Shown: positions 13,037-23,893 of the stretch, one piece after another
Position numbering within the stretch: the first letter of the stretch is position 1
How the letters are laid out: every line of letters starts with the position of its first letter
Notes under the pieces: model-generated
Seen by the model: the letters and a program-made list of their open reading frames with translations, nothing else
Told to the model about the DNA's origin: nothing
Database searches by the model: none
Source of the DNA: Mycobacterium asiaticum
GTDB lineage: Bacteria; Actinomycetota; Actinomycetes; Mycobacteriales; Mycobacteriaceae
Assembly: GCF_001673315.1 (NCBI RefSeq)
Contig: NZ_LZLQ01000090.1
Coordinates: 1 to 64,000 of the forward strand
Reading direction: 5' to 3'
Length of the DNA stretch: 64,000 nt
Translations under genes and position numbers: made by a program

Positions 13037-14502
13037 TGGGCCGGCTCGCCGTCCTGTTGCTGGCAGTTGTACTCGCCGCGTGCTCGGCGTCGCACTCGTC
13101 GCGGCCGTCGCCGCCCGCGCCGGATCCAGGTGATGCACTGGCGGCCAAGGTGACCGCCGACGCGATGTTCGTCCACCTGCGCGCCCTGCAGGACATCGCA
13201 AACGCCCACAACGGCAGCCGGGCGGCGGGCACACCGGGCTACGACGCGAGTGTCGAATACATTGCAGGCGCGTTGCGTAACAAGGGGTTTGAGGTCTCGA
13301 CGCCTCGCTTCGAGCGGTTGCACACGGTGTCCGAGGGAAAGCCGACCCTGACTGCGGCCGGTCGCAGCTTCCCCGTCGAGCAGGCCTCGCTATTGGTCCG
13401 GACACCAACCGGCGGCCTGGCCGGGCCGGTGGCGCGGCCCACTCAGCCGGCCGGCTGTGCTGCCGGAGATTACCCGGCAGCCCTACCCAGGGGTGCCATC
13501 GCGGTGGTGGACGACAGCCGCTGTTCGGTGGTCGACAAACAGAACAGCGCGGTGGCCAAAGGTGCGGCGGGGGTCATCGTAGTCAGCCAGCCAACCGGGC
13601 GGGGCGTGCCACCCACCCTGTTCAATCCCGGGTATTACAACCAGCTGACCCTGCCGGTCGCGGTGGTCGGTGCCGCCGGAGCGGCCGCGTTGGCGCGCAC
13701 CACCGGCACGGTGCGCTTGGTCCTCGATGCCGAAAACGTCAGGATCATCTCGCGCAATGTGTTGGCCCAGACCAAAACCGGTGCGCCGAACGAGGTGGTG
13801 ATGGTCGGTTCGCATCTGGACAGCCCGGTTGACAGTCCGGGCATCAACAACGCGGGGTCCGGGGTGGCGGCGGTGCTGGAAACGGCGCTGCAGATGGGTC
13901 CGTTGCCGCCGGTGACCAACGCGGTGCGGTTCGCGTTCTGGGGCGCCGCGGAGAACGGACTCAACGGCGCGATGGACTACGTATTCGGTCTCGACAACGC
14001 ACAGCTGAACAACATCGCGCTCTACCTCAATTTCGACATGCTCGGATCCCCGAATCCGGGCTTCTTCACCGACGACGGCGACCAGTCCGGTCCGGCAAGC
14101 GCCGAGGTGGCGTCGGCGGATGTGCCGGAAGGTTCGGCCGGTATCGAGCGCACCCTGGCCGGCTACCTGAACCTGGCCGGCGAGCGGCCGGCCGACATGC
14201 CGTTGAACACCAATACCGACTACCACCCCTTCCTGGTCGCGGGGGTGCCGGTCGGGGGCATGAATACCGGCGCATCGCAAACCAAGACGACTGTGCAGGC
14301 TCGCCTCTGGGGCGGGCAGGCCGGCGCCGCGTTCGACCCCAACTACCGCAAGGCCGTCGACAACGTCGAGGCAGTCAACCGTGCGGCATTGGCCGTGATG
14401 GGCGCCGGGGTGGCGTTCGCGGTGGGCACTTACGCCGGGTCGATCGGGGGAGTCAACGGCGTGACGCCGCACGACAAGCGGCATCGGACGCGAGTTTCTT
14501 AG
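13033..14502 (+). CDS. LpqL paralogue lacking M28 catalytic residues (probable pseudoenzyme)
   Basis: 489 aa lipoprotein (lipobox LAAC near residue 17), tandem duplicate of lpqL with the same PA plus M28 layout. H261, E307 and D335 are kept, but the bridging Asp is Asn (N273, GINNAGSG), the general base Glu is Ala (A306, GAAENG) and the last zinc His is Arg (R439, NYRKA). Three of six key positions are lost while the frame is full length, with no stops. It is probably not a zinc peptidase. A binding or regulatory role is possible. Translationally coupled to lpqL by ATGA. I do not recall this second copy in M. tuberculosis. Confidence 0.9.
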   Translation: MMGRLAVLLLAVVLAACSASHSSRPSPPAPDPGDALAAKVTADAMFVHLRALQDIANAHNGSRAAGTPGYDASVEYIAGALRNKGFEVSTPRFERLHTVSEGKPTLTAAGRSFPVEQASLLVRTPTGGLAGPVARPTQPAGCAAGDYPAALPRGAIAVVDDSRCSVVDKQNSAVAKGAAGVIVVSQPTGRGVPPTLFNPGYYNQLTLPVAVVGAAGAAALARTTGTVRLVLDAENVRIISRNVLAQTKTGAPNEVVMVGSHLDSPVDSPGINNAGSGVAAVLETALQMGPLPPVTNAVRFAFWGAAENGLNGAMDYVFGLDNAQLNNIALYLNFDMLGSPNPGFFTDDGDQSGPASAEVASADVPEGSAGIERTLAGYLNLAGERPADMPLNTNTDYHPFLVAGVPVGGMNTGASQTKTTVQARLWGGQAGAAFDPNYRKAVDNVEAVNRAALAVMGAGVAFAVGTYAGSIGGVNGVTPHDKRHRTRVS

Positions 14503-14569
14503 CGGTAGGCGCTCAAATGTCTAAACTAAGGAATCCTTGCGTGCAGGCCGGTCGGGACGGGGTTGGTGG

Positions 14570-16033
14570 ATGAAGTTGCGCTCGCGCACAGTGATCGCTT
14601 GGTTTCGGGGCGCAACGGCCTCCCTCGGGGCAGTGCTGGTGGTGGCGGGCTGCACAACCATGGTGCCGGGACGCGCGGTGTCGATCCTCAACGATCCGTT
14701 CCGGGTGGGCGGTCTGCCGGCAACCAACGGGCCCAGCGGAACCCGGCCGAACGGGCCGGCGCCCACCGGCACCGTGCTCAACACCAACAACGGTCCCATC
14801 GACAAGTTGTCGTTGTACTCGATCAACGACATCGAAGAGTTCTGGAAGGCCAATTACAAAGCGCCGCTTCAGGGATCGTTCAAACCCGTCGCCAAGCTGG
14901 TCTCCTACGACTCCGACGACCGCAGAAGCCCGATCGTCTGCTACAACGACACCTATCAGCTGGTCAACGCCTTCTTCACGTCGCGCTGCAACATGATCGC
15001 GTGGGACCGGGGGGTGTTCATGGCGGTCGCGCAGCAGTACTTCGGCGACATGTCCGTGAATGGTGTGCTGGCACATGAATTCGGGCACGCGCTGCAGACG
15101 ATGGCCAAGCTGGTTACCCGCAAAGACCCCACAATCGTTCGCGAGCAGCAAGCCGACTGCTTTGCCGGCGTTTACCTGTACAACGTGGCGGACGGTAAGT
15201 CGCCGCGCTTCACCCTCAGTACCGCCGACGGTCTCGATCACGTACTGGCCGGGATCATCACCACCCGCGACCCGGTGATGGACGCGGACTCGCAGAACGA
15301 CGACGAACACGGTTCGGCCCTGGACCGGATCAGCGCGTTCCAGATGGGCTTCGTCACCGGCACTCAAGCTTGCGCCACCATCAACAAGGCCGAAGTCGAG
15401 CAGCGTCGCGGTGACCTGCCGACCGCCCTGCGAGTGGACACCAGTGGCGCGTCGGAGACAGGTGAAGTGCAGATCACCGAAGACACCCTGAACACACTGA
15501 TGGAGTTGATGGGCAAGATCTTCGCGCCGAAGAACCCGCCGACCTTGTCCATGAAGCAGGGCGGCTGTTCGGATGCCAAGCCCAGTCCGCCGGCGTCCTA
15601 CTGCCCGGCCACCAACACCATCGCGGTTGACCTGCCGGCACTGGCGACCATGGGCAAGGTTGCCGGTGAAAAGCAACACAGCCTGCCCCAAGGTGATGAC
15701 ACCGCGCTGTCGATCGTGATGTCGAGATACGCGCTGGCAGTGCAGCATGAGCGCAAGTTCGCAATGCAAAGCCCCTGGACCGCGCTGCGGACGGCCTGCC
15801 TCACCGGCGTCGCGCACAAGAAGATGGCCGGCAACATCGAGTTGCCGTCGGGCAATTCGTTGGTGCTGACCGCCGGCGACCTCGACGAAGCGGTGGCCGG
15901 GTTGCTCACCAACCACCTGGTCGCCAGTGACGCCGACGGCGTCAGCGTGCCCGCCGGGTTCACCCGGATCGCCGCGTTCCGCGCCGGTGTGGGCGGGGAA
16001 GTGGAAGGCTGCTACTCGCGCTACCCGGGATAA
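14570..16033 (+). CDS. lpqM: Zinc metalloprotease lipoprotein LpqM
   Basis: 487 aa. ATG at 14570 gives a signal peptide with lipobox VAGC (C28). The frame is open upstream, but that start would put the signal internally. HEFGH at 169-173 is a metzincin/gluzincin-type HExxH, followed by EQQADCFAG, which supplies the third ligand (Glu) as in the YpfJ-like neutral zinc metallopeptidase family. Exported lipid-anchored protease expected. It follows the two M28 proteins on the same strand, 67 bp away. The M. tuberculosis orthologue is Rv0419 by position and motif. Confidence 0.92.
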   Translation: MKLRSRTVIAWFRGATASLGAVLVVAGCTTMVPGRAVSILNDPFRVGGLPATNGPSGTRPNGPAPTGTVLNTNNGPIDKLSLYSINDIEEFWKANYKAPLQGSFKPVAKLVSYDSDDRRSPIVCYNDTYQLVNAFFTSRCNMIAWDRGVFMAVAQQYFGDMSVNGVLAHEFGHALQTMAKLVTRKDPTIVREQQADCFAGVYLYNVADGKSPRFTLSTADGLDHVLAGIITTRDPVMDADSQNDDEHGSALDRISAFQMGFVTGTQACATINKAEVEQRRGDLPTALRVDTSGASETGEVQITEDTLNTLMELMGKIFAPKNPPTLSMKQGGCSDAKPSPPASYCPATNTIAVDLPALATMGKVAGEKQHSLPQGDDTALSIVMSRYALAVQHERKFAMQSPWTALRTACLTGVAHKKMAGNIELPSGNSLVLTAGDLDEAVAGLLTNHLVASDADGVSVPAGFTRIAAFRAGVGGEVEGCYSRYPG

Positions 16034-16043
16034 GGAGAGGCCT

Positions 16044-16451
16044 GTGACCGAACCGCCCTACTATCCACCCCCGCCACCAGGTGGCGGCGGCGGTTACGGT
16101 TATCCGCCGCCGCAGCCGCCGGGCTACGGCTACGGCTACCCGCCGCCGGGCTATCCACAGCAGAGTCCCGGCACGAACGGGATGGCGATTGCTTCCTTCG
16201 TCTCAGCTCTGGTCGGTTTCCTCTGCACCATCGGATCCCTGCTCGGAGTGATCTTCGGGATCATCGCGCTGAACCAGATCAGGAATACCGGTCAGGGTGG
16301 GCGCGGACTGGCGATCGCCGGCCTGATCATCGGGGGCATCACGATGGCGGTGGGAGTGATCGTCTTGATCGCCGCGATTATCGTGGGAGCGAATTCGGAG
16401 CACGACAGGACCTATTCGGGCGCGCCCGCGGTCCTGATGGTGCCGGCTTAA
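16044..16451 (+). CDS. DUF4190-type small membrane protein with Pro/Gly/Tyr-rich tail
   Basis: 135 aa, GTG start with an ideal AAGGAGAGG site 10 bases after lpqM. Residues 1-45 are rich in Pro, Gly and Tyr (PPPPPGGGGGYGYPPPQPP-type). Two membrane segments follow (about 50-72 and 86-115) with GMAIASFV and GRGLAIAGLIIGG, the DUF4190 signature. Function unknown; such proteins often sit beside envelope genes. The stop codon lies inside a 13-bp tandem repeat, which suggests that the C-terminus has changed recently. Confidence 0.85.
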   Translation: MTEPPYYPPPPPGGGGGYGYPPPQPPGYGYGYPPPGYPQQSPGTNGMAIASFVSALVGFLCTIGSLLGVIFGIIALNQIRNTGQGGRGLAIAGLIIGGITMAVGVIVLIAAIIVGANSEHDRTYSGAPAVLMVPA

Positions 16452-16493
16452 CTACCCGGCTTAACTACCCGGCGTGACTACCCGTCGTAACTA
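16445..16493. repeat. 13-bp tandem repeat over a stop codon
   Basis: Three full units of GGCTTAACTACCC or its close variant GGCGTGACTACCC (16445-16457, 16458-16470, 16471-16483) and a partial fourth. The TAA in the first unit is the stop of the DUF4190 gene, and the array ends at the convergent Rv0420c-like stop. Confidence 0.9.
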
Positions 16494-16874
16494 GGAGGCC
16501 CCTTCGTTCCACCGCCTGGTGGTGGGTCCGGCGATTTCGGGGTGTGGGACGTAGTGCGGTGGCTCCGCGGCGGGGTCAGGCTCCCGTTGCCCGTCGCGCA
16601 CCCACATCACCAGGAATCCGGTGACCAGGAGCCACCCCAGGACAAGGGTGGGAATCGCCCACAAACGCCGGACCAGCAAGGCGGTGCCGCAGCGTTGCGC
16701 GGTCTCGCCCTCGACCTGTGTTTGAACCATCACGGTGCCGATGCCGTTACCGCAGTTAATTTTCATGCCGTAGATGTCGAACTGATCCAGGTAGACCGGA
16801 AACAAAAGAGCCCCAGCACCGATCAGCGCCAGGACCAGGCCGGCGATCCCGATGTATATCTGACGGTGAGTCAC
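16491..16874 (-). CDS. Small two-helix membrane protein, Rv0420c-like
   Basis: 127 aa, GTG start with GGAGAAG ahead of it. First membrane segment at about 6-27, second at about 73-93. Between them is an extracytoplasmic loop of about 45 residues with two Cys (INCGNGIG and RCGTALL) that could form a disulfide. The C-terminal tail is Pro/Glu-rich and cytoplasmic. Position next to lpqM and thiD matches M. tuberculosis Rv0420c, also a small transmembrane protein. No function is known. It is convergent with the DUF4190 gene across the 13-bp repeat. Confidence 0.75.
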   Translation of the reverse strand: MTHRQIYIGIAGLVLALIGAGALLFPVYLDQFDIYGMKINCGNGIGTVMVQTQVEGETAQRCGTALLVRRLWAIPTLVLGWLLVTGFLVMWVRDGQREPDPAAEPPHYVPHPEIAGPTTRRWNEGAS

Positions 16875-16915
16875 ATCTTCTCCACGATGTTAACGGATGA
16901 TTTGACGGTCAATAA

Positions 16916-17140
16916 TCAGGTCATGCACACGTCCGAGAATAGAAGGACTGGCCAGGACACCACCGATCCCAGATAGGAAACCGCCATGTCGGCACTGTGC
17001 AACTCGCGCAGATGCTCGGTGTGGGTGTTCGACCATATCGCCCCTACCAGCAGGTACGGCGTACCGACGACGATTCCGATAGCTAACAGTCGGCCGACTG
17101 CCAACTGATAGCTCAGCACCCGGCGAATCAACGTCAACAT
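16916..17140 (-). CDS. Small membrane protein of a mycobacterial family
   Basis: 74 aa from the ATG at 17140, which follows a GGCGGGA-like site. A longer frame upstream (to 17179) lacks a ribosome site. Two hydrophobic segments: RLLAIGIVVGTPYLLVGAIW (about 16-35) and VSYLGSVVSWPVLLFSDVC near the C-terminus. The pattern with a VVSWPVLLFS.VCM tail recalls other short mycobacterial membrane proteins found in several copies per genome. Function unknown. Confidence 0.65.
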   Translation of the reverse strand: MLTLIRRVLSYQLAVGRLLAIGIVVGTPYLLVGAIWSNTHTEHLRELHSADMAVSYLGSVVSWPVLLFSDVCMT

Positions 17141-17224
17141 GTGTCCCGCCCCAACATCGGACCACCCCTGGTATCCCATATGTTAATGGAGGTTCCGGTG
17201 CGTTGGTAGCCGGGAAGGCAAAAG

Positions 17225-17838
17225 TCAGGGGAGTAGGCGCAGTCCCGCCGCCACGGCCAACCGAGGGACATCCAAGGTCTTAGACCCCAAGTCGTGTCGG
17301 GCTCCGGTGATCTCGACGATCTCGGTGGGTGCTGGGATCAGTGCGGCCGCGTCACGTAATTCGGCGAGGGTGCCGAACGGATCCGAGGTGCCGTGGGTGA
17401 AGACCGTCGGTGTGGTGATATTCGGCAGATGTTCGGTGCGGGCACGTTCTGGCTTGCCGGGCGGATGGAGCGGATAGGAGAACAGCGTCAGCACGTCTAT
17501 GGCGACTTGGTTCGCGGCCACCACCATTGACGTCTGTCGTCCGCCGTAGGAATGTCCACCAGCGATCAGTGGCCCGTCAGACAGGGTTCGGCACGCGTCG
17601 ATTGCCGCCACGATTCCCGCCTGGTCGGTAGCGGCAGAGCCGGAGGGTGGGCCTTTTGGCCGCCGCCGGCGGTAGGGCAGGTTGTAGCGTACGGCCAACC
17701 AGCCACACCGCGCCCACTCGTCGCAAACCCGTTGCAGCAGAGGGGAATCCCGGTTGCCCCCGGCGCCGTGGGTGAGTACCACGACGCCGCGCGGAGTGCC
17801 TTCGGGCCGGTGCGCGACCCCGCCGATCGCGTCCAGGT

Positions 17839-17842
<4 letters not shown>
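17225..17842 (-). CDS. Alpha/beta hydrolase, Rv0421c-like
   Basis: 205 aa from the ATG at 17842, which overlaps the thiD stop by ATGA; the open frame continues upstream but only inside thiD. Dienelactone-hydrolase-like alpha/beta fold: LTHGAGGNRDS oxyanion region near residue 25, nucleophile elbow GGHSYGGR, Asp in HGTSDPFG and His in GARHDLG. It is the last gene of the riboswitch-controlled thiC-thiD unit. The M. tuberculosis orthologue Rv0421c is in the same place. A link to thiamine metabolism (for example ester or phosphate turnover) is only inferred from the operon. Confidence 0.85.
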
Positions 17843-20398
<2,556 letters not shown>

Positions 20399-20500
20399 TT
20401 TTGTTGGTGGTGTCCCTAACGCTAGCGCAGCATGGCCTCGGCATGCGAGGTCTCGGCCGTGGCGATTGGCAGGCCAAATGGCAGATGGGATGATTTCTCG

Positions 20501-21220
20501 GTGCAGCCCAGCTCGAAGCACCCCCAGGCCCAGCAGGACGACCGGGGATCGCAGATTCCCGTTCTGCCCGCCGCAGCCCGCCCCTATCTGAATGTGGGCA
20601 GCTTCCGGTTCTGGTTCGTCGGCCAGCGCTGGGAATGGTCCGACGAGGTGGCCCGGATGCACGGCTACGAGCCCGGAGCGGTGGAACCGACCACGAAACT
20701 ACTGTTGTCGCACAAGCATCCGGAGGACCGCGCGCACGTGCAGGATCTGCTGGACTACGCGTTGCGGTCCGGAGAGTCGTTTTCCAGCCGGCACCGGTTC
20801 ATCGATACCCGCGGCCAGGTGCATGACGCGATCGTGGTGGCGGACCGCATGCTGGATGACGAGGGCGCGGTGCTGGGGACCGCCGGGCACTACATCGACC
20901 TCACCGACACCTTCGACGAGGCACGCCAGGAAATGCTGGACGAAGCGCTGCCGGACCTGTTCGAGAATCGAGCGGCGATCGAGCAGGCCAAAGGCGTGTT
21001 GATGTATGTCTACCGAGTCACCGCTGAGCAGGCGTTTCGCGTGCTGCAATGGCGATCCCAGGAGAGCAACACCAAGCTGCGCGCGCTGGCCAAGCAACTG
21101 CTGGAGGAGGTCAGGTCGCTGCCGAATCCGTCGACCGCCGCGCAGGGTCAGTTCGACCACTTGTTGTTGACGGTGCACGAACGCATCCCTGACGAATCCA
21201 CCCCCTCACCAGCGGGTTAG
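20501..21220 (+). CDS. PAS-ANTAR domain protein (RNA-binding antiterminator type)
   Basis: 239 aa from GTG 20501; an in-frame ATG at 20432 would add 23 residues that overlap the thiC promoter region. A PAS/PAC domain (about 30-135) contains WEWSDEVARMHGYEPG and HRFIDTRGQVHDAIVVADR. A C-terminal ANTAR domain (about 150-210) has NRAAIEQAKGVLMYVYRVTAEQAF, the signature of RNA-binding antiterminators that act at double-hexaloop sites. The PAS domain probably senses a small ligand or redox state. Divergent from thiC and followed by a STAS protein. Confidence 0.88.
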   Translation: MQPSSKHPQAQQDDRGSQIPVLPAAARPYLNVGSFRFWFVGQRWEWSDEVARMHGYEPGAVEPTTKLLLSHKHPEDRAHVQDLLDYALRSGESFSSRHRFIDTRGQVHDAIVVADRMLDDEGAVLGTAGHYIDLTDTFDEARQEMLDEALPDLFENRAAIEQAKGVLMYVYRVTAEQAFRVLQWRSQESNTKLRALAKQLLEEVRSLPNPSTAAQGQFDHLLLTVHERIPDESTPSPAG

Positions 21221-21311
21221 GCTCAGTACCCAGGACGGCGAGGCAGCGGAATCGGGCTTCCGAGCTTTCGCGTCCGGCCGAACCTGACACACATACACGG
21301 GGTAACACGGG

Positions 21312-21665
21312 ATGGAGCTGCGGGAGGTCGCGTGCGAGTCGCGTCCGGACGCGGTCGTCGTACTTGCGACCGGGGATATCGATTCGAATAGCGTCGAACG
21401 GCTGATCGTTCGGCTCAAAGATGCGCTGGACGCCGCGGCCGGCCACCCGGCGCACCTGGTGATCGTCGATCTGCAACAGGTAAAGCTGCTTGGCAGCGCC
21501 GGCCTGAACGCATTGCTTGACTGTCACGAGGACGGACTGGCCGCCGGGGTCTCGGTACGGCTGGTTGCCGACCATCCGGAGGTCCTGCAGCCGATCCAGG
21601 TGACTGAGTTGGACCGAATCCTGGAGATCTATCCAACGGTGCCCGACGCGGTGCAGGGCCGCTGA
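21312..21665 (+). CDS. STAS-domain protein (anti-sigma factor antagonist-like)
   Basis: 117 aa. SpoIIAA/RsbV-like STAS fold: VVVLATGDIDSNSVERL at the N-terminus, and VDLQQVKLLGSAGLNALLDC with Ser in the LGSAGL loop at the usual phosphorylation position. It lies 91 bp after the PAS-ANTAR gene on the same strand. The expected role is to bind and release an anti-sigma factor, controlled by phosphorylation. No partner kinase or phosphatase gene is in the window. The ATG follows the GGGGTAACACGGG stretch, a weak ribosome site. Confidence 0.82.
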   Translation: MELREVACESRPDAVVVLATGDIDSNSVERLIVRLKDALDAAAGHPAHLVIVDLQQVKLLGSAGLNALLDCHEDGLAAGVSVRLVADHPEVLQPIQVTELDRILEIYPTVPDAVQGR

Positions 21666-21678
21666 CCAGGCGCATCGC

Positions 21679-21957
21679 CTACTCGGCGTCTTCCAGCACC
21701 TCGCCGAGTTCCTCCAGGACCTGATTGTGGTGATTGTTGGCCAGCAGGTGTCCGGTGGCGATGACCAACGCCACCGGCCAGTCGATGAGTTCAAACGCGG
21801 CAAGCGCTGCCAAACCACCGTAATAGGCAAGCTGCTCGGGCCTGGGTACGGCTACCTTGCCTACGACTGGGAGGTTGATGGCAAAGGTCTGACCCTCCCG
21901 AATCGTGTCCACCGCGTCGCGCTGCGAGGTGCCACGGCGCGTCTTCTTTTCCGCCAT
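21679..21957 (-). CDS. Rv0424c-like conserved protein
   Basis: 92 aa from the second of two adjacent ATGs (21957), at good distance from AAAGG; M. tuberculosis Rv0424c is 91 aa by my memory. A polar N-terminus (KKTRRGTSQRDAVDTIREG) is followed by RPEQLAYYGGLAALAAFELIDWPVAL, one or two membrane-associated helices, and a tail rich in His, Asn and Glu. The pattern PEQLAYYGGLA..L.E.IDWPV resembles a stretch in the Rv0426c-like neighbour (GLVEWPILLAVGGGALL), so the two may be distant relatives. Function unknown. Confidence 0.8.
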   Translation of the reverse strand: MAEKKTRRGTSQRDAVDTIREGQTFAINLPVVGKVAVPRPEQLAYYGGLAALAAFELIDWPVALVIATGHLLANNHHNQVLEELGEVLEDAE

Positions 21958-22494
21958 CATTTGCCTTTCAGTAACGAAGGGTTTGCCATTCTGCCCGATG
22001 AACCGGTCACCTTCAGGTATATGACGACGACAGATCACCCGGCTGACCCACTGGTTTCGTCGTTCGCTGCGTTGCTGAAGGGCCCTTTGACCGAGCTTTA
22101 TGCGCTCCTGTGGCGCGTCGGGGTGCTCGAGGTCGCGACGACGGCCAATGCACCTCGTGGTACGTCGCAGGATGTCGATCGGGCGGCAGCGCCACGCTCG
22201 CGTCGAGTGGGGTACCGCCAAGCAACTGGCTGATCACCGGCGCGCTGATCAACGTGCGCATTGCCGGCAGGGAACCGGCGGCGGCGATCGCCTCTGGTGG
22301 CGGTACTGACCGGTAGGCGAGTCCTGTTGTTTGACAACACCTTTCGGCGTAATCGACCACACGGCAATGGTCGTGCAGCGGTGTGCGCGGGTCACCGCCG
22401 TCATCCCGGCCGCGCACCCCGATGCTCGCGAAAGCGCTTAGCGGCAACTGCTTTATCGAAATGACAATGGTCAAAAGGTACCGATCGCCACCTG
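21958..22494. other. 537-bp stretch without an intact gene
   Basis: In M. tuberculosis the large P-type ATPase gene ctpH lies at this position. Here there is no intact frame with good start, ribosome site or family signature on either strand. Frames of 150 to 180 codons exist because of the GC bias, but they read as low-complexity Arg/Pro-rich sequence. A small inverted repeat GTTGTTTGACAAC lies at about 22325-22337. A possible ctpH remnant is listed separately. Confidence 0.6.
22185..22262 (-). pseudogene. Possible remnant of a CtpH/CtpI-type P-type ATPase C-terminus
   Basis: On the minus strand a short stretch reads RTLISAPVISQLLGGTPL. This resembles the sequence near the C-terminus of large mycobacterial P-type ATPases as I remember it (a TP.hSQ.hG.TPLGP pattern). 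It lies where the end of ctpH would be, just upstream of the Rv0424c-like gene. The flanking codons on both sides do not continue the family. Recognition rests on fewer than 20 residues, so confidence is low. Confidence 0.3.
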
Positions 22495-22959
22495 TTAGTT
22501 GGTGCTACGCAGGTTGCTCGTGCCGGCCCGTCGGCCGGCGGTCTTCTTGGCGGCTGTCTTGCGGGGCGCCTTCTTCGCGGGGGCTTTGCGCGGCGCGGGG
22601 GTTTCCGGCGGAGTCTCGTCGGCGGGCACCGCCGTGAGCTTCGCCGGAGTCGGTTGTGCGGATTGCTGGGGTGCGTGACTCATCTTGCGCAGTAACAGCG
22701 CACCGCCTCCGACAGCCAACAGAATGGGCCACTCGACGAGACCCGCAGCGCCGACGACGCCGAGGGCCAGCGCGGCCGCTGGAGTCGACTTGGTGCCGGT
22801 GCTGATCCCTTGTTGGATGCCCTCGGCCGCGCCCTTGACACCGCCGACGATGCCATTGACCGCCGCGCCGCCGACGGCGCCGGCGGCCGCCGTCGTCGCG
22901 GTCGCCGCCCGACTCACCGTTCGACCTATACCGCGCACCGCTCCGTCGACGACACCCAT
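22495..22959 (-). CDS. Rv0426c-like membrane protein with Lys/Ala-rich tail
   Basis: 154 aa. N-terminal Gly/Ala/Val-rich region (GAVGGAAVNGIVGGVKGAAEG), one hydrophobic segment GLVEWPILLAVGGGALLL at about 73-90, then a Pro/Ala/Lys-rich tail (APRKAPAKKAPRKTAAKK) similar to histone-like C-termini, which could bind nucleic acid or cell wall polyanions. Same position as M. tuberculosis Rv0426c. Function unknown. The downstream ctpH gene of M. tuberculosis is missing here. Confidence 0.8.
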   Translation of the reverse strand: MGVVDGAVRGIGRTVSRAATATTAAAGAVGGAAVNGIVGGVKGAAEGIQQGISTGTKSTPAAALALGVVGAAGLVEWPILLAVGGGALLLRKMSHAPQQSAQPTPAKLTAVPADETPPETPAPRKAPAKKAPRKTAAKKTAGRRAGTSNLRSTN

Positions 22960-23063
22960 GATGACTCCCTGGCTTGACTCTCCTGCCTGTATACCCCGCT
23001 GCTGCGTACTTCACCAGAATGGGCAATGCGGTTCACAGGAGGTCCCAACCTTGCGGGCGCGAA

Positions 23064-23885
23064 TCAGGTGGTACGCAGGTCGACCAAAACTGGTGCGTGA
23101 TCACTCGGCGCCTTGCCTTTCCGCTCCTCCCGGACGATCTCCGCGTGGGCGACGCGTGCGGCTAGCGCCGGCGAGCCGAGGATGAAATCGATGCGCATAC
23201 CTTGCTTCTTGGGGAAGCGCAGCTGGGTGTAGTCCCAATAGGTATAAACCCCCGGGCCGGGCGTGAAAGGCCTTACTACATCGGTGAATTGCGCATCGAC
23301 AATGGCGCGGAACGCCTGTCGCTCCGGCTCGGACACGTGCGTGCTGTGCTGGTAGTACTGGGTGCTCCAGACGTCCTCGTCGGTGGGCGCGATGTTCCAG
23401 TCGCCAACCAGCGCGATCGGGGTGGTCGGGTCGTCCCGCAGCCAGCCTGCGGCTGTATCACGAAGCGCTGCAAGCCATTCCAATTTATACACGTAGTGTG
23501 GATCGGTGAGGGTACGGCCGTTCGGGACGTACAGGCTCCACACGCGCACACCGGCGCAGGTGGCGCCCAGGGCGCGCGCCTCGGATGCCGCGGCCACGTC
23601 GGGCTTGCTGCTCCAGGTGGGCTGGCCGTCGAAGCCGACCTGCACGTCGTCGAGGCCGACACGGGAGGCGATCGCCACGCCGTTCCACTGATTGAAACCG
23701 ACGTGCGCCACCTCGTAGCCGAGTTCGAAGAACGGCAGAGTCGGGAACTGGCTGTCCGAGCATTTGGTCTCCTGCATGGCGAGCACGTCGACCTCGGCGC
23801 GCTGCAGCCAATCGACGACGCGGTCCAGACGGCTGCGGATCGAATTCACGTTCCAGGTGGCCAGCCGCAGCGTGCCATCGGGCAT
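23064..23885 (-). CDS. xthA: Exodeoxyribonuclease III XthA
   Basis: 273 aa from the ATG at 23885 with AGGAGAA ahead of it; the open frame extends far upstream but inside the acetyltransferase gene. EEP-fold AP endonuclease/3' exonuclease of base excision repair. Metal and catalytic residues visible: ATWNVNSIRSR (Asn), AMQETKC (Glu), VGDWNIAP (Asp, Asn), and the terminal SDHAPV (Asp-His). Second in an operon def-GNAT-xthA read leftwards, with 8 bp between it and the acetyltransferase stop. M. tuberculosis XthA is slightly longer (291 aa). Confidence 0.95.
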   Translation of the reverse strand: MPDGTLRLATWNVNSIRSRLDRVVDWLQRAEVDVLAMQETKCSDSQFPTLPFFELGYEVAHVGFNQWNGVAIASRVGLDDVQVGFDGQPTWSSKPDVAAASEARALGATCAGVRVWSLYVPNGRTLTDPHYVYKLEWLAALRDTAAGWLRDDPTTPIALVGDWNIAPTDEDVWSTQYYQHSTHVSEPERQAFRAIVDAQFTDVVRPFTPGPGVYTYWDYTQLRFPKKQGMRIDFILGSPALAARVAHAEIVREERKGKAPSDHAPVLVDLRTT

Positions 23886-23893
23886 GGGTTCTC

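Noticed and set aside
14513..15916. 467-codon minus-strand frame opposite lpqM
   Set aside because: Antisense shadow; lpqM on the other strand has signal peptide, HEFGH and correct length.
22013..22474. 153-codon minus-strand gene
   Set aside because: No ribosome site and most of it is not like any protein; only a short stretch resembles a P-type ATPase end.
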